64,000 nt of DNA, taken from positions 186,001-250,000 of the forward strand of contig NZ_FQVO01000003.1 in NCBI RefSeq assembly GCF_900129385.1, read 5' to 3'. A program made the position numbers and the translations under genes. The number at the start of each line of letters is the position of its first letter. The stretch's first letter is position 1. The notes below the pieces were generated by a model that was given only the letters and a program-made list of their open reading frames with translations, did no database searches and was not told the origin of the DNA. Positions 52,721 to 61,249 of this stretch are shown piece by piece. Source of the stretch: Chryseobacterium takakiae (GTDB taxonomy: Bacteria; Bacteroidota; Bacteroidia; Flavobacteriales; Weeksellaceae).

Positions 52721-53299
52721 ATGAAAAAGTCTGAGCTTAGAAAAAAATACCTTGAAAAAAGAATGTCTTTGTCTGATGAAGAAATATTTCAGCAGTCTGA
52801 AGAAATTTTTAGAAATTTCATTGGATATTTTAAACCTTTACCGGAACAAAAAGTACATATTTTCATTCCGATTCATAAATTCAGGGAAATTAATACCCGG
52901 TTTTTCATCGATTATTTTTTTAGCCGTAATATCAAAGTATTTGTACCGAAAGTAGTAGATACCAAGTTGATTTCTGTGGAAATTTTTAAAGATACAATAT
53001 TCGAATATAATCAATGGAATATTTCAGAGCCTGTTTCCAACGAAGACTCCGGAATTTCCGATTTCGATTATATTATTACGCCATTGCTTTACGGCGACGG
53101 ATGTGGCAATAGAATAGGATATGGCAAAGGTTTTTATGACCGTTTTTTTGAAAATATTTCTGCAAAATCAAAAAAAATCGGAGTTAATTATTTTAACCCC
53201 GATGAAATTATCGATGATGTCCGGGAAGAGGACGTTCCTTTGGATTATCTGGTTACTCCTACCGAGGTGCTGTCTTTCTTCAACAATGGATTGGAATAA
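52721..53299 (+). CDS. 5-formyltetrahydrofolate cyclo-ligase
   Basis: Converts 5-formyl-THF to 5,10-methenyl-THF using ATP. It has 192 residues with the N-terminal KKSELRKKYLEKRMSL helix, an IPIHKFREINT region and the conserved nucleotide-binding GYGKGFYDRF. I start at ATG 52721; an upstream ATG at 52679 lies inside the repeat hairpin and would add nonsense residues. Its 3' end overlaps the convergent lipoprotein gene by 55 bases. Confidence 0.92.
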   Translation: MKKSELRKKYLEKRMSLSDEEIFQQSEEIFRNFIGYFKPLPEQKVHIFIPIHKFREINTRFFIDYFFSRNIKVFVPKVVDTKLISVEIFKDTIFEYNQWNISEPVSNEDSGISDFDYIITPLLYGDGCGNRIGYGKGFYDRFFENISAKSKKIGVNYFNPDEIIDDVREEDVPLDYLVTPTEVLSFFNNGLE

Positions 53300-53829
53300 A
53301 AGTTAAGAAAGAAAAATTTAAACTCCTTTTTTGTATTCGGCGTGGAAACAAGGATGTATTGTGCATTTTTCTCAAACGTTCCCAATGTTTTATTCTTATT
53401 GTCGAAATATTCTACACTAAACTTGGCAAAATCCAGCGTATCCTGATTGTGGATGTCTTTATATACTTCCAGATTATTTACTTTAACGGTTTTTACTTTC
53501 AAGCTGTCTAACTCATGAAAGAGATTTTTGAAAGTTAGGCTGTCCGGTTTATGGAAATAGCTCTGCATCTGAGAATAAATCAGGGTGTCAATTTCCGTAT
53601 TTTTATTTCCTGATAAATACAGCGTTGAAAGGTCCAGAAGTTCCTGAACTTTTTGTTTGGTAATATAATTAATAGCCTGTGCGCTGTCCATCTGTACCGC
53701 AGGATAAGTTTTGGTATTGTTGCTGTTTCGAAGCTTATCCAGATCACTTAGTTCATTTTTTTTGTTGTTACAGGAAACAAATGCAAGAAGCAAAACTGTA
53801 AATATTAAAAAGTTATTTATTCTTTTCAT
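53245..53829 (-). CDS. Lipoprotein of unknown function
   Basis: A 194-residue predicted lipoprotein: MKRINNFLIFTVLLLAFVSC gives the lipobox, followed by NNKKNEL. The rest is mixed alpha/beta with no recognised domain. The start is ATG 53829; three codons upstream is an unlikely TTG. It overlaps the preceding gene on the same strand by 17 bases, indicating coupled translation, and the convergent cyclo-ligase gene by 55 bases at its 3' end. Confidence 0.75.
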   Translation of the reverse strand: MKRINNFLIFTVLLLAFVSCNNKKNELSDLDKLRNSNNTKTYPAVQMDSAQAINYITKQKVQELLDLSTLYLSGNKNTEIDTLIYSQMQSYFHKPDSLTFKNLFHELDSLKVKTVKVNNLEVYKDIHNQDTLDFAKFSVEYFDNKNKTLGTFEKNAQYILVSTPNTKKEFKFFFLNFYSNPLLKKDSTSVGVTR

Positions 53830-54976
53830 CTGTTGCAATTTTAAATTTGATGGAGATGATTTTTCCGTTATTGTCTTTTTTCATTTCAATAACACTTAAA
53901 TTTTTCAGGGAGGTTGTCGGTGTTGTTACCAGCGTAATGTATTTCTGTTTGTCTAGCCTTTCTATTCCATAAATGTTATTGTCATAAATCTGGTAAATAA
54001 CAGCATTACTGCTGATTAAACTTTCCAGCTGGTTTCTTTTTCTTTTAAGTTCTTCCGGATCGCCGTTGGCGTCTTTAATGGAGAAATAATAGGCTGCCAT
54101 CTTGTAATCATCCGGTTTTAATTCTATAATTTCTTCATCCGGTGCATTTTCGAGACTTCTGTTGATTTCCAGATATTCATAGAATGGGGAACTGATCTGC
54201 ATTTTCAGGTTTTTGTCTTTTGTTGAATAATAAAAACATTCTCCCGGTTTGATTTTATAAAGAATCGGGGATTCGTTTTCCTTGATCACTTTAATTTCTA
54301 TCGTGTTTACAACACCAACTCCTCTGTCTGCGTCAGTGAAACAATATTTATATGTTTTCGAAAAAATAACATCTTTAAATCCTAAAAGGCCAGTAAGAAT
54401 GACAAGAAGAGATGTTACAAGTGCCCAAACGTTTTTTCTAATAAAACTTTTCTTTGGTTTTAGCGCATCGGTATTAATGGCGGTTTGTAACTCCTGATTT
54501 TGATTAATTGTTTGATTTTCAGTATTCGATTTTTGTAAATCTATATTGTCAGTTGCTTTTTGATCCTGTTTTTGACCGGAAATTTCGTTTGTTGAGTGAA
54601 TAAGAGATTCTGAAACTGTTTTTTCTATTTCAATAAGATCTTCATCGGTAATTTCTTCCTCATCCTTTAGTAATTCTCCGGCAAAAAGATGTTGCTTTTT
54701 AAATTCATACCAAGACTCATAACCCGCATAAATACTTAATAAATTGAGCATGTCAATTCTGGGTAATTTGTTTACAGGAGAGTTTTTAAAATAGGTATAA
54801 AAAGATTTTTCGCTGATGTTTCCTTTCGCTTTTTTGCGAAGGTCTTCCTGAAAATAGATGATATCAATACCCTTCCATTTAGAAATATCATCATAGGAAG
54901 GGGTATGTTCTTTCAGATATTGAGCCTGTACATCCCTTTTCAGCTGCTCAAAGTGTAATAAATCTAAATCAGTCAA
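53813..54976 (-). CDS. Single-pass membrane protein with N-terminal helical domain, unknown function
   Basis: A 387-residue protein. The first 95 residues are helical and cytoplasmic, with WKGIDIIYFQEDLRKK and KLPRIDMLNLLSIYAGYESW, a stretch I associate with the N-termini of several uncharacterised Flavobacteriia membrane proteins. An acidic/Gln-rich linker (100-175), one membrane helix (about 183-200) and a periplasmic C-terminal domain with a DADRGVG...GECFYYSTKD region follow. The start is TTG 54976, since no ATG occurs before residue 76. Overlap with the lipoprotein gene suggests that the two products work together, perhaps in signalling across the membrane. Confidence 0.7.
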   Translation of the reverse strand: MTDLDLLHFEQLKRDVQAQYLKEHTPSYDDISKWKGIDIIYFQEDLRKKAKGNISEKSFYTYFKNSPVNKLPRIDMLNLLSIYAGYESWYEFKKQHLFAGELLKDEEEITDEDLIEIEKTVSESLIHSTNEISGQKQDQKATDNIDLQKSNTENQTINQNQELQTAINTDALKPKKSFIRKNVWALVTSLLVILTGLLGFKDVIFSKTYKYCFTDADRGVGVVNTIEIKVIKENESPILYKIKPGECFYYSTKDKNLKMQISSPFYEYLEINRSLENAPDEEIIELKPDDYKMAAYYFSIKDANGDPEELKRKRNQLESLISSNAVIYQIYDNNIYGIERLDKQKYITLVTTPTTSLKNLSVIEMKKDNNGKIISIKFKIATDEKNK

Positions 54977-55161
54977 TTTATTTTTAAATAATTAAATTAT
55001 TGATTATCAGTTGTATTTATTTGTAAAACTATTTTACAAAGGTATTACAATTATTTTTCTTAAACAAATTTTCTATCTGCTATACCTTTGTCTCGTTCAA
55101 ATAACCGAACAGAGAAAAAGATTTTATAAAACAATATTAACAAAATTAAATTTAATTTATT

Positions 55162-55428
55162 ATGAAAAAGTCATTATTCGTAGCTGCTATCGCTGCTATC
55201 TCTTTAGTTGCTTGTAAAAAAACTGAAACTAATTCAACTGACGCTGCTAAAGATTCAGTAAACGCTACTGCTGATTCAGCTACTACAGCTATCGATTCTA
55301 CAGCTGAAGCTACTAAAGATTCAGTAAACGCTAACGCTGAAGCTGCTAAAGATTCAGTTAAAGCTGATGCAAAAGTAGCTAAAGAAGAAGTTAAAGCTGA
55401 AGCTAAGAAAGAAGAAGCTGCTAAATAA
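55162..55428 (+). CDS. Small repetitive Ala/Lys-rich lipoprotein
   Basis: An 88-residue protein. The signal peptide MKKSLFVAAIAAISLVAC ends in a lipobox (C18). The mature part is a run of degenerate 11-residue units such as AAKDSVNATAD and AAKDSVKADAK, predicted as one amphipathic helix with regular Lys/Asp, ending KKEEAAK. This resembles abundant small surface lipoproteins or LEA-like helices. It has its own terminator. The opposite strand also has a long open frame, which is a composition shadow. Confidence 0.75.
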   Translation: MKKSLFVAAIAAISLVACKKTETNSTDAAKDSVNATADSATTAIDSTAEATKDSVNANAEAAKDSVKADAKVAKEEVKAEAKKEEAAK

Positions 55429-55453
55429 TTAAAGCACGCTTTTAAAATAAAAG

Positions 55454-55483
55454 AACCGCTCACTCAGTGATGCGGTTTTTTTA
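55454..55483 (+). terminator. Terminator after the Ala/Lys-rich lipoprotein gene
   Basis: AACCGC (55454-55459) pairs with GCGGTT (55472-55477), with an inner TCACT/AGTGA pairing, followed by a T-run. Confidence 0.85.
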
Positions 55484-55522
55484 TCTTTATACATCGTCAG
55501 CAGCCGATATTGTCTATACTAT

Positions 55523-56290
55523 CTATGATCTTTTTTGTCTCAGTGCTTCATAGCAGGTAATGGCTACCGCATTGCTCAAATTTAAAGAGTCTATACTTCC
55601 GGCCATGGGAATAAGCGTGTTCTTTCCTTTTCCTATCCAGAATTCACTCAAGCCGGAGTGCTCCGTTCCAAAGATTACGGCTGTTTTTTGCCTGAAATTT
55701 CTTGTGTATAGATCTTTTGAACTTTCATCCATAATCGTGGTATAAATTTCATAACCGTTTTTATTCAGGAACTCTAAAGTCTCCTCATTGGCTGCCTGGA
55801 AAACATTCATCCCGAAAAGACACCCTACACTAGATCGTATAACATTGGGATTGTAAAAGTCTGTTTTCCCGTCGGAGACGATAAGCCCATCAATCCCGAA
55901 AGCTTCACAACTTCTTAAAATGGCACCTAAATTTCCGGGCTTTTCAACACCTTCCACTACAATGACGGTAGAGTCTGCTTTAGGCTTAAATGAAAATAGA
56001 TCGGTTTCTTTCGTTTTGTAAATACCGATTATTCCTTCCGAACTTCCACGATATGCAATCTTCTCATACACTTTTTCGCTTACCAGATGGATTTTACCTT
56101 TTGGAAATACTTTCTGAAAGATATTTTCACAGATGAAAAACTCAACAGGTTCAAAACCGAAGGTTTGTGCCCGCTCATTTTCCTGCAGTCCTTCAACAGC
56201 AAAAACGCCGGATTTTTTACGAAATCTGTTGTCGGTAAGGAGTTTGGTGATGTACTTTACTTTGTCGTTCTGAAAGCTTTCTATTAACAT
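55523..56290 (-). CDS. SpoU/TrmH family RNA 2'-O-ribose methyltransferase
   Basis: A 255-residue SAM-dependent enzyme with an N-terminal substrate-binding domain (FAVEGLQENERA) and a SPOUT knot domain: motif 1 EGVEKPGNLGAILRS (115-129), motif 2 VIFGTEHSGLS and motif 3 IPMAGSIDSLNLSNA. The conserved N and R of motif 1 are present. It could modify 23S rRNA or a tRNA; the exact target cannot be read from sequence. It is monocistronic on the minus strand. Confidence 0.9.
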   Translation of the reverse strand: MLIESFQNDKVKYITKLLTDNRFRKKSGVFAVEGLQENERAQTFGFEPVEFFICENIFQKVFPKGKIHLVSEKVYEKIAYRGSSEGIIGIYKTKETDLFSFKPKADSTVIVVEGVEKPGNLGAILRSCEAFGIDGLIVSDGKTDFYNPNVIRSSVGCLFGMNVFQAANEETLEFLNKNGYEIYTTIMDESSKDLYTRNFRQKTAVIFGTEHSGLSEFWIGKGKNTLIPMAGSIDSLNLSNAVAITCYEALRQKRS

Positions 56291-56335
56291 ACTGCAAAAT
56301 TATGTAAAATCTTTTTAAGATCCTTCTCATAATTG

Positions 56336-56377
56336 TACATAACGAATACGCTCCGGCCGGAGCGTATTCGTTATGTA
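56336..56377. repeat. 42-base perfect palindrome
   Basis: The sequence from 56336 to 56356 is exactly repeated in reverse complement from 56357 to 56377, with no spacer; the centre is CTCCGGCCGGAG. It lies in the 108-base gap downstream of the rmuC stop and upstream of the SpoU gene. There is no T-run on the minus strand, so it is not a standard terminator, although it could form a cruciform or a strong RNA hairpin. Confidence 0.85.
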
Positions 56378-56398
56378 ATTCTTTATGCTTTGTGAAGT

Positions 56399-57907
56399 TT
56401 ACTCCCCTGAAATATCAAGATGGATCTGCGAGCTGTCAATGAGACTCTGAGGAAGTTCTTTTTTGTTTTTTATGCCCAATTGCTTCAGTTTCTGGGTTTG
56501 TATAACCAGATTGTCATTTCCTGTAGAAAGCTGTTTGAAAGCATCATTATAAACATTCTTGGCCAAATCAAGATTCTTACCTACTTTTTCCAGGTTATCG
56601 ATAAAGCCTACAAATTTGTCATACAAACGGGCTCCGCGGTCTGCAATTTCCATAGAGTTCCGGTTCTGATATTCACGTTTCCAGAGATCTGAAATTAATT
56701 TTAACGAGGTGATCAGATTGCTTGGATTCAATAGTAAAATACGTCTTTCATAGGCATAGTTCCAGAGATCCTGGTCTGCCTGCATCGCAGCAATATATGC
56801 CGGTTCACTCGGAATAAACATCATTACGAAATCCAGGGATTTCCCGTAATCGTCATAGGCTTTCTGGCTCAGTTGGGTGATGTGATTTTTTATGGATGAC
56901 AGGTGCTGGTTAAGCTTTATGCGGTATATGTCCTGATCTGTTTCGTCAACAAGTTCGGTAAAGGCAGTAAGAGAGACTTTTGAATCGATAATCACATTTC
57001 TTTCATCGGGGTATTTTACTACAGCATCCGGGCGCATTTTTTTTCCTGAAAATTCTGAAAACAATGCTTTGTTGTCCTCGTCTCTTAGTTCATGTTCCAG
57101 AAAATATTCCCTGCCTTTTACCAATCCGGATTTTTCCAGAATACTTTCCAGGATCATTTCTCCCCAGTTTCCCTGTGTTTTGCTTTCGCCTTTCAAGGCG
57201 CGTGTCAGTTTTTTGGCATCTTCTGAAATCTGCTGATTCAGCTCGGCAAGCTCTTTTACCTTTTCTGCAAGTGAGAAGCGTTCTTTGTTCTCTTTTTCAT
57301 AAGCTTCATTAACCCTGTTTTTAAGGTCTGTAATTTTTTCCTGAAAAGGTTCCAGAATAGTTTTGAGATTGTGCTGATTTAAAGTGGTGAATTTCTCTGC
57401 TTTTTCTTCTAAAATTTTATTGGCTAAATTCTCAAACTGAAGTTTAGATTCCTCCTGAATTTTGGTTATTTCCTGTTTTTGGGTTTCAAGAGATTTCTGT
57501 AGGCTTTCATTGATTGCTATAAGTTCGGAGTTTTTGGCAAATAACGATTGTTTCTCTGCCAGAAGATTTTCGATTTGAGAAGTCTGTTTTAGCTGTACTA
57601 GTTTTTGATCTGTAAACTGTGTGTTTAATGAGGTGTATTCCGCTGAAATTTTTGCAAATTCGTTTTTTAAATCATTTAACAAATCAGCCTGCTGAAGATT
57701 CAGTTCTTTATCTTCCAGAATATTTTGATTCAGTTCCTGAATTTTGAGATTTGAATTTTCCAGGTCGGAATTGCTTTTAATGTATAAATTATTGAGCTCG
57801 TCAAAAGATTTTCTTGAAATCATTGACGATTTTAAAGCAAAATAAAGAATGACCGCACCGATAACTCCGCCCATGATGCATCCGATTATTAAATATATGA
57901 TCTCCAT
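56399..57907 (-). CDS. rmuC: DNA recombination protein RmuC
   Basis: A 502-residue protein thought to limit inversions at short inverted repeats. It has an N-terminal membrane anchor (3-25), a long coiled coil (about 35-225) and the RmuC nuclease-like domain starting near GNWGEMILESILEKSGL, with MRPDAVVKYPDERNVIIDSK and LLNPSNLITSLKLI. A perfect palindrome lies just downstream of its stop. Confidence 0.93.
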   Translation of the reverse strand: MEIIYLIIGCIMGGVIGAVILYFALKSSMISRKSFDELNNLYIKSNSDLENSNLKIQELNQNILEDKELNLQQADLLNDLKNEFAKISAEYTSLNTQFTDQKLVQLKQTSQIENLLAEKQSLFAKNSELIAINESLQKSLETQKQEITKIQEESKLQFENLANKILEEKAEKFTTLNQHNLKTILEPFQEKITDLKNRVNEAYEKENKERFSLAEKVKELAELNQQISEDAKKLTRALKGESKTQGNWGEMILESILEKSGLVKGREYFLEHELRDEDNKALFSEFSGKKMRPDAVVKYPDERNVIIDSKVSLTAFTELVDETDQDIYRIKLNQHLSSIKNHITQLSQKAYDDYGKSLDFVMMFIPSEPAYIAAMQADQDLWNYAYERRILLLNPSNLITSLKLISDLWKREYQNRNSMEIADRGARLYDKFVGFIDNLEKVGKNLDLAKNVYNDAFKQLSTGNDNLVIQTQKLKQLGIKNKKELPQSLIDSSQIHLDISGE

Positions 57908-58022
57908 TTTTCAAAATTACAAAAAGGAAAGCTGAATTCTTTTGCGGGAAACCGTAAGTTTTAATTCAGGAATAAATTTCTTAAATATTGGTTCATGGAA
58001 AGGTGGTAAACGTTTCAAAACG

Positions 58023-58030
58023 TATATTTG
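58023..58030 (+). promoter_or_regulatory. -7 box upstream of the SGNH hydrolase gene
   Basis: TATATTTG, an exact Bacteroidota -7 box, 46 bases before the ATG. Confidence 0.5.
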
Positions 58031-58076
58031 TAAATATTATTCATGATTCCATTAATTTAAATTTAAAATATTTTTA

Positions 58077-58736
58077 ATGAAATTTTTAACGATCGCAGCC
58101 ATTATGTTTTCAGCCGTTGTATCAGCACAGGATTTTGCCAATTATGCTAAATATGAAAAGCAAAACCAAGAGATTTTATCTCAACACATAGTTCCGAATA
58201 CAGTGTTTATGGGAGATTCCATTACGGAAGGCTGGTTTTCTACGGATCCTTCATTCTTTACGAAAAATAACTTTGTCGGAAGAGGAATCAGCGGACAGGT
58301 GACTTCGCAGATGCTTTTGAGATTCAGGGAAGATGTTATTAATCTGAAGCCGAAACGTGTGATTATTCTTGCGGGAACAAACGATATTGCTGAAAATCAG
58401 GGTCCGATTTCTCTGGATAAAGTATTCGGAAATATTGTTTCGATGGTTGAGCTGGCAAAGGCAAACAATATTAAAGTGGTTTTATGCTCACTTCTACCGG
58501 CCTATGATTTCGGATGGAGAAAAAATATGCATCCGGCGGAAAAGGTTATTGCCCTCAATACGATGATTGAGAGGTATGCAAAAAAGCACAATATTCCGTA
58601 TGTGGATTATCATTCAGAAATGAAAGATTCAAGAAACGGACTGGATAAAATCTATACGGAAGACGAAATTCATCCTACTGCAAAAGGGTACGAAAAGATG
58701 GAATCTATCCTGATTAAAAAGTTAGGGGTAAAATAA
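58077..58736 (+). CDS. Exported SGNH/GDSL-type esterase
   Basis: A 219-residue hydrolase with signal peptide MKFLTIAAIMFSAVVSAQ. The four SGNH blocks are all present: nucleophile S48 in FMGDSITEGW, glycine in GRGISGQV, N102 in AGTND, and D196/H199 in DEIHPTAKGY. Such enzymes act on acyl esters of lipids or on acetylated glycans; the substrate is not evident. It is a single gene with its own promoter. Confidence 0.9.
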   Translation: MKFLTIAAIMFSAVVSAQDFANYAKYEKQNQEILSQHIVPNTVFMGDSITEGWFSTDPSFFTKNNFVGRGISGQVTSQMLLRFREDVINLKPKRVIILAGTNDIAENQGPISLDKVFGNIVSMVELAKANNIKVVLCSLLPAYDFGWRKNMHPAEKVIALNTMIERYAKKHNIPYVDYHSEMKDSRNGLDKIYTEDEIHPTAKGYEKMESILIKKLGVK

Positions 58737-58742
58737 ATCTGC

Positions 58743-59498
58743 TTACACATTTTTTGTTGAAGCAAGAATTTCAATATTTTTTACAACATCATTGCTTTCG
58801 CATTTCTTTAATTCTTTAAGCAAAGCCGATGTTGTCATTTTAGGGTTTACAATCTGCGTAGCTACTTTTGCGGCGGCATAATCAATAATCCCGATGACGG
58901 ACTCCCGTAAAAAACCGGGCGTGTTTGAAGTGATGACTGCCGATGCCCACGAAGTTTCCCTGGCTTTTGAAATGGCAAAATCCAGAACGGCGTTGTCTTT
59001 TCCGTTTGAAATTTTGTCAATGAGGTCTACCGGATAGCAGATTTTATTTAATTAGTCCTGAACTTCCTGGTTGATCGACGCAATCACGTTGTTGATGTTT
59101 TCAAAGTCTTTCTTTAAAGGATTGATTTTCCGGTACGGCATGATGGAAGCTGCGGAAACGCCGAGATCGAGATTGATATGAGCATTCATCCCGAGGAAGA
59201 TATGCTGGAGAATCAACAGGTTTTTATTCTTTGCCGCTTCAAAAGCAATATACCAGGAATGGGTGCACTTTTTTCCTTTGGAATATGCTTCCCATGCCTG
59301 GAGATAACGATTTGCAAAAGCAATATCAAGGAGTATCATTCTTGGATTGTCCACAAATTTTTTCTGTTGGATTCCTTTCAAAACCTGCGCGGTCATGATG
59401 CGGTACGTACAGGCAAAATATCCAACCGGACTTTGATTTTTCTTTGCCCAAAGGATAATATCGTCTAATTTTTTCAGAACTTCTTCAATGGTTTTCAT
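58743..59498 (-). pseudogene. DUF5995 family gene interrupted by an in-frame stop
   Basis: The visible open frame (59498-59052, 148 residues) begins MKTIEEVLKKLDDII and contains FANRYLQAWEAYSKGK and LGMNAHINLDLGVSA, the DUF5995 pattern. It ends at a TAA (59054-59052) after NQEVQD, yet the same frame continues without another stop for about 102 codons to TAA at 58745-58743. The continuation (LNKICYPVDLIDK, LDFAISKARETSW, SVIGIIDYAAAK, KKCESNDVVKNIEIL) looks like the normal C-terminal half of the family, whose members are about 250 residues. So this looks like a single-codon nonsense change (for example TCA to TAA), recent because the 3' half is intact. Readthrough or a sequencing error are alternatives. 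Confidence 0.75.
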
Positions 59499-59527
59499 AG
59501 TGTTTTTGTTTATTTGTTGGAAAAGAA

Positions 59528-61249
59528 TTATTCTGTTTTGAAAAATTTATAACCGTTTTCGTTGTTTATTGTAAATTCTGATTTAAACAGGATTTTTATT
59601 TTAACATCTGCTAATTTTAAATAGTTATCAGGATCTGGTTGAGGCTCAGTTATTTCAATAAGTAATTCTTTATTATACCATTCTTCTTTTTGATAAATCT
59701 TATAATTAATTGAATTTATATCTATTACGAGTATTTTTTTATTAAAATTATAAATATTAATTATTGGTATTGTTTTATAAAATGAATGACAATAGGGAAT
59801 TTCAGTTGAATTATATTCAATGTGATCTCTCAAAATCTCTAGTGATTTCCAATTTCCAAAGATTAATGGATTTGAAGGTTTGTCAAGCTGTCTTAAAAAC
59901 CTATCAATTTGTGAGACCAAATTTTCATTTGATGTTGTTAGTCTATTTTTATTTTGCTGACGATGTAATTGTGAAAAAAAATCCTGATTAATAAAATTAG
60001 CTACCCTTGCTCCAATATCAGAAAGGCCTATAATGCTTTGGTAATAATCTCCATCAATAAATGCGAACCTAGACTTTTGCATATTAATATGTTCACCTAG
60101 CCCATTTTTTTCAACAATATTATTAGCATAATTAACTCTTCCAAAATATTTTAAAATATTTGGAATAATTGCATTTTTATTAAATAAATCTCCAACAGCA
60201 TTTGTAAAATCTTCAATTTTGGCTTTTGAAAGAGGTGTTTCGATAATTTTTGTTAGGAATTGTTTTTCTTGATAATTTTTTAATTGTAAATAAATATCTT
60301 TGACTATCTTTTTGTATTCGGTATATATTTTCTCTGTGTTTTCTATATTATGATAAAAGAATTTTAGCCAAAGATCTAGTTCTCTTTCTATATTAATGAA
60401 CTCTTCTTCTATTGTATCTAATTCAAATCTAAAAGTATCTTTGATGTTAACTTTTTCAATATTAAAATTATATGATAGCAAATTGAATTTAATTAAAAAT
60501 ACGACAAAACTAAATGAAAGCCATGTTCGTGGAGTTAATGCAAAGTAAGCTTCTCCAATTGGTGGCTTTTCCAAATACCAATCTGCTATTCCCCAAAGTC
60601 CATTATCTACTTCATCAAGTAAATCGTAATATGTATTGAATATGTATTCTTTTTTTTCGTAAATATTGGTATTCAAAATATTTTCAAGAATGCTTAAGTC
60701 GTACTGAGAAATATCAATTTTCTTTTGATTGTATAGGTAAAGCAGCCAAAAATAAATTGTTAAACTAAAGTAATATCGGTATTTTTTAGCCTCATCAAAA
60801 CTTGAATTAAACATGGTTTCTTTCAAGCTTTTCATCAAAATATTGAAGTGTTCAACATTTCTGTTTTGCAAAATAACCCTTAATAAATTTACAAGGCCAT
60901 AATATGAAATTTCTACAAAATCATTTTTTGTTTCGTAATATTCATAACTTCTTATGTTTTCTGAAAATCTAATTGTAAATATTTCTATCAAATTTTTTTG
61001 ATGAAATTCTGTTAGGTAACTGTATATATTCGATGGAATTAATACTAGATCGACATACAGTTTTTTTGTATTATCTGATGTTAAAAAAAATAATGTATCC
61101 CTAATATAGAAAAGTAAATTATTAAATATTTTTATATCATTTTTCTCGGCACTACTAATTAAACCATTTTCTAAAGTTTTTATAATGCTATTAAGTTCAT
61201 CTGGTAAAGTATTACCATATTTTTGGTTATATTTAGATGTAAAAATCAT
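59528..61249 (-). CDS. Large soluble protein of unknown function, second gene of an AT-rich module
   Basis: A 573-residue protein with no signal peptide and no domain I recognise. It is helix-rich with many Asn, Ile, Lys and Tyr residues and is markedly more AT-rich than its neighbours. A notable segment is SRFAFIDGDYYQSIIGLSDIGARVANFI (about residues 384-411), followed by a beta-rich C-terminus. Its ATG overlaps the stop of the membrane protein gene as ATGA, so the two are translationally coupled. The pair looks like an acquired accessory module lying between a YciI-like gene and the DUF5995 gene. Function unknown. Confidence 0.75.
   Translation of the reverse strand: MIFTSKYNQKYGNTLPDELNSIIKTLENGLISSAEKNDIKIFNNLLFYIRDTLFFLTSDNTKKLYVDLVLIPSNIYSYLTEFHQKNLIEIFTIRFSENIRSYEYYETKNDFVEISYYGLVNLLRVILQNRNVEHFNILMKSLKETMFNSSFDEAKKYRYYFSLTIYFWLLYLYNQKKIDISQYDLSILENILNTNIYEKKEYIFNTYYDLLDEVDNGLWGIADWYLEKPPIGEAYFALTPRTWLSFSFVVFLIKFNLLSYNFNIEKVNIKDTFRFELDTIEEEFINIERELDLWLKFFYHNIENTEKIYTEYKKIVKDIYLQLKNYQEKQFLTKIIETPLSKAKIEDFTNAVGDLFNKNAIIPNILKYFGRVNYANNIVEKNGLGEHINMQKSRFAFIDGDYYQSIIGLSDIGARVANFINQDFFSQLHRQQNKNRLTTSNENLVSQIDRFLRQLDKPSNPLIFGNWKSLEILRDHIEYNSTEIPYCHSFYKTIPIINIYNFNKKILVIDINSINYKIYQKEEWYNKELLIEITEPQPDPDNYLKLADVKIKILFKSEFTINNENGYKFFKTE

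Noticed and set aside
55152-55463. Open frame opposite the Ala/Lys-rich lipoprotein gene
   Set aside because: Mirror of the repetitive codons; the plus-strand gene has a signal peptide, lipobox and terminator.
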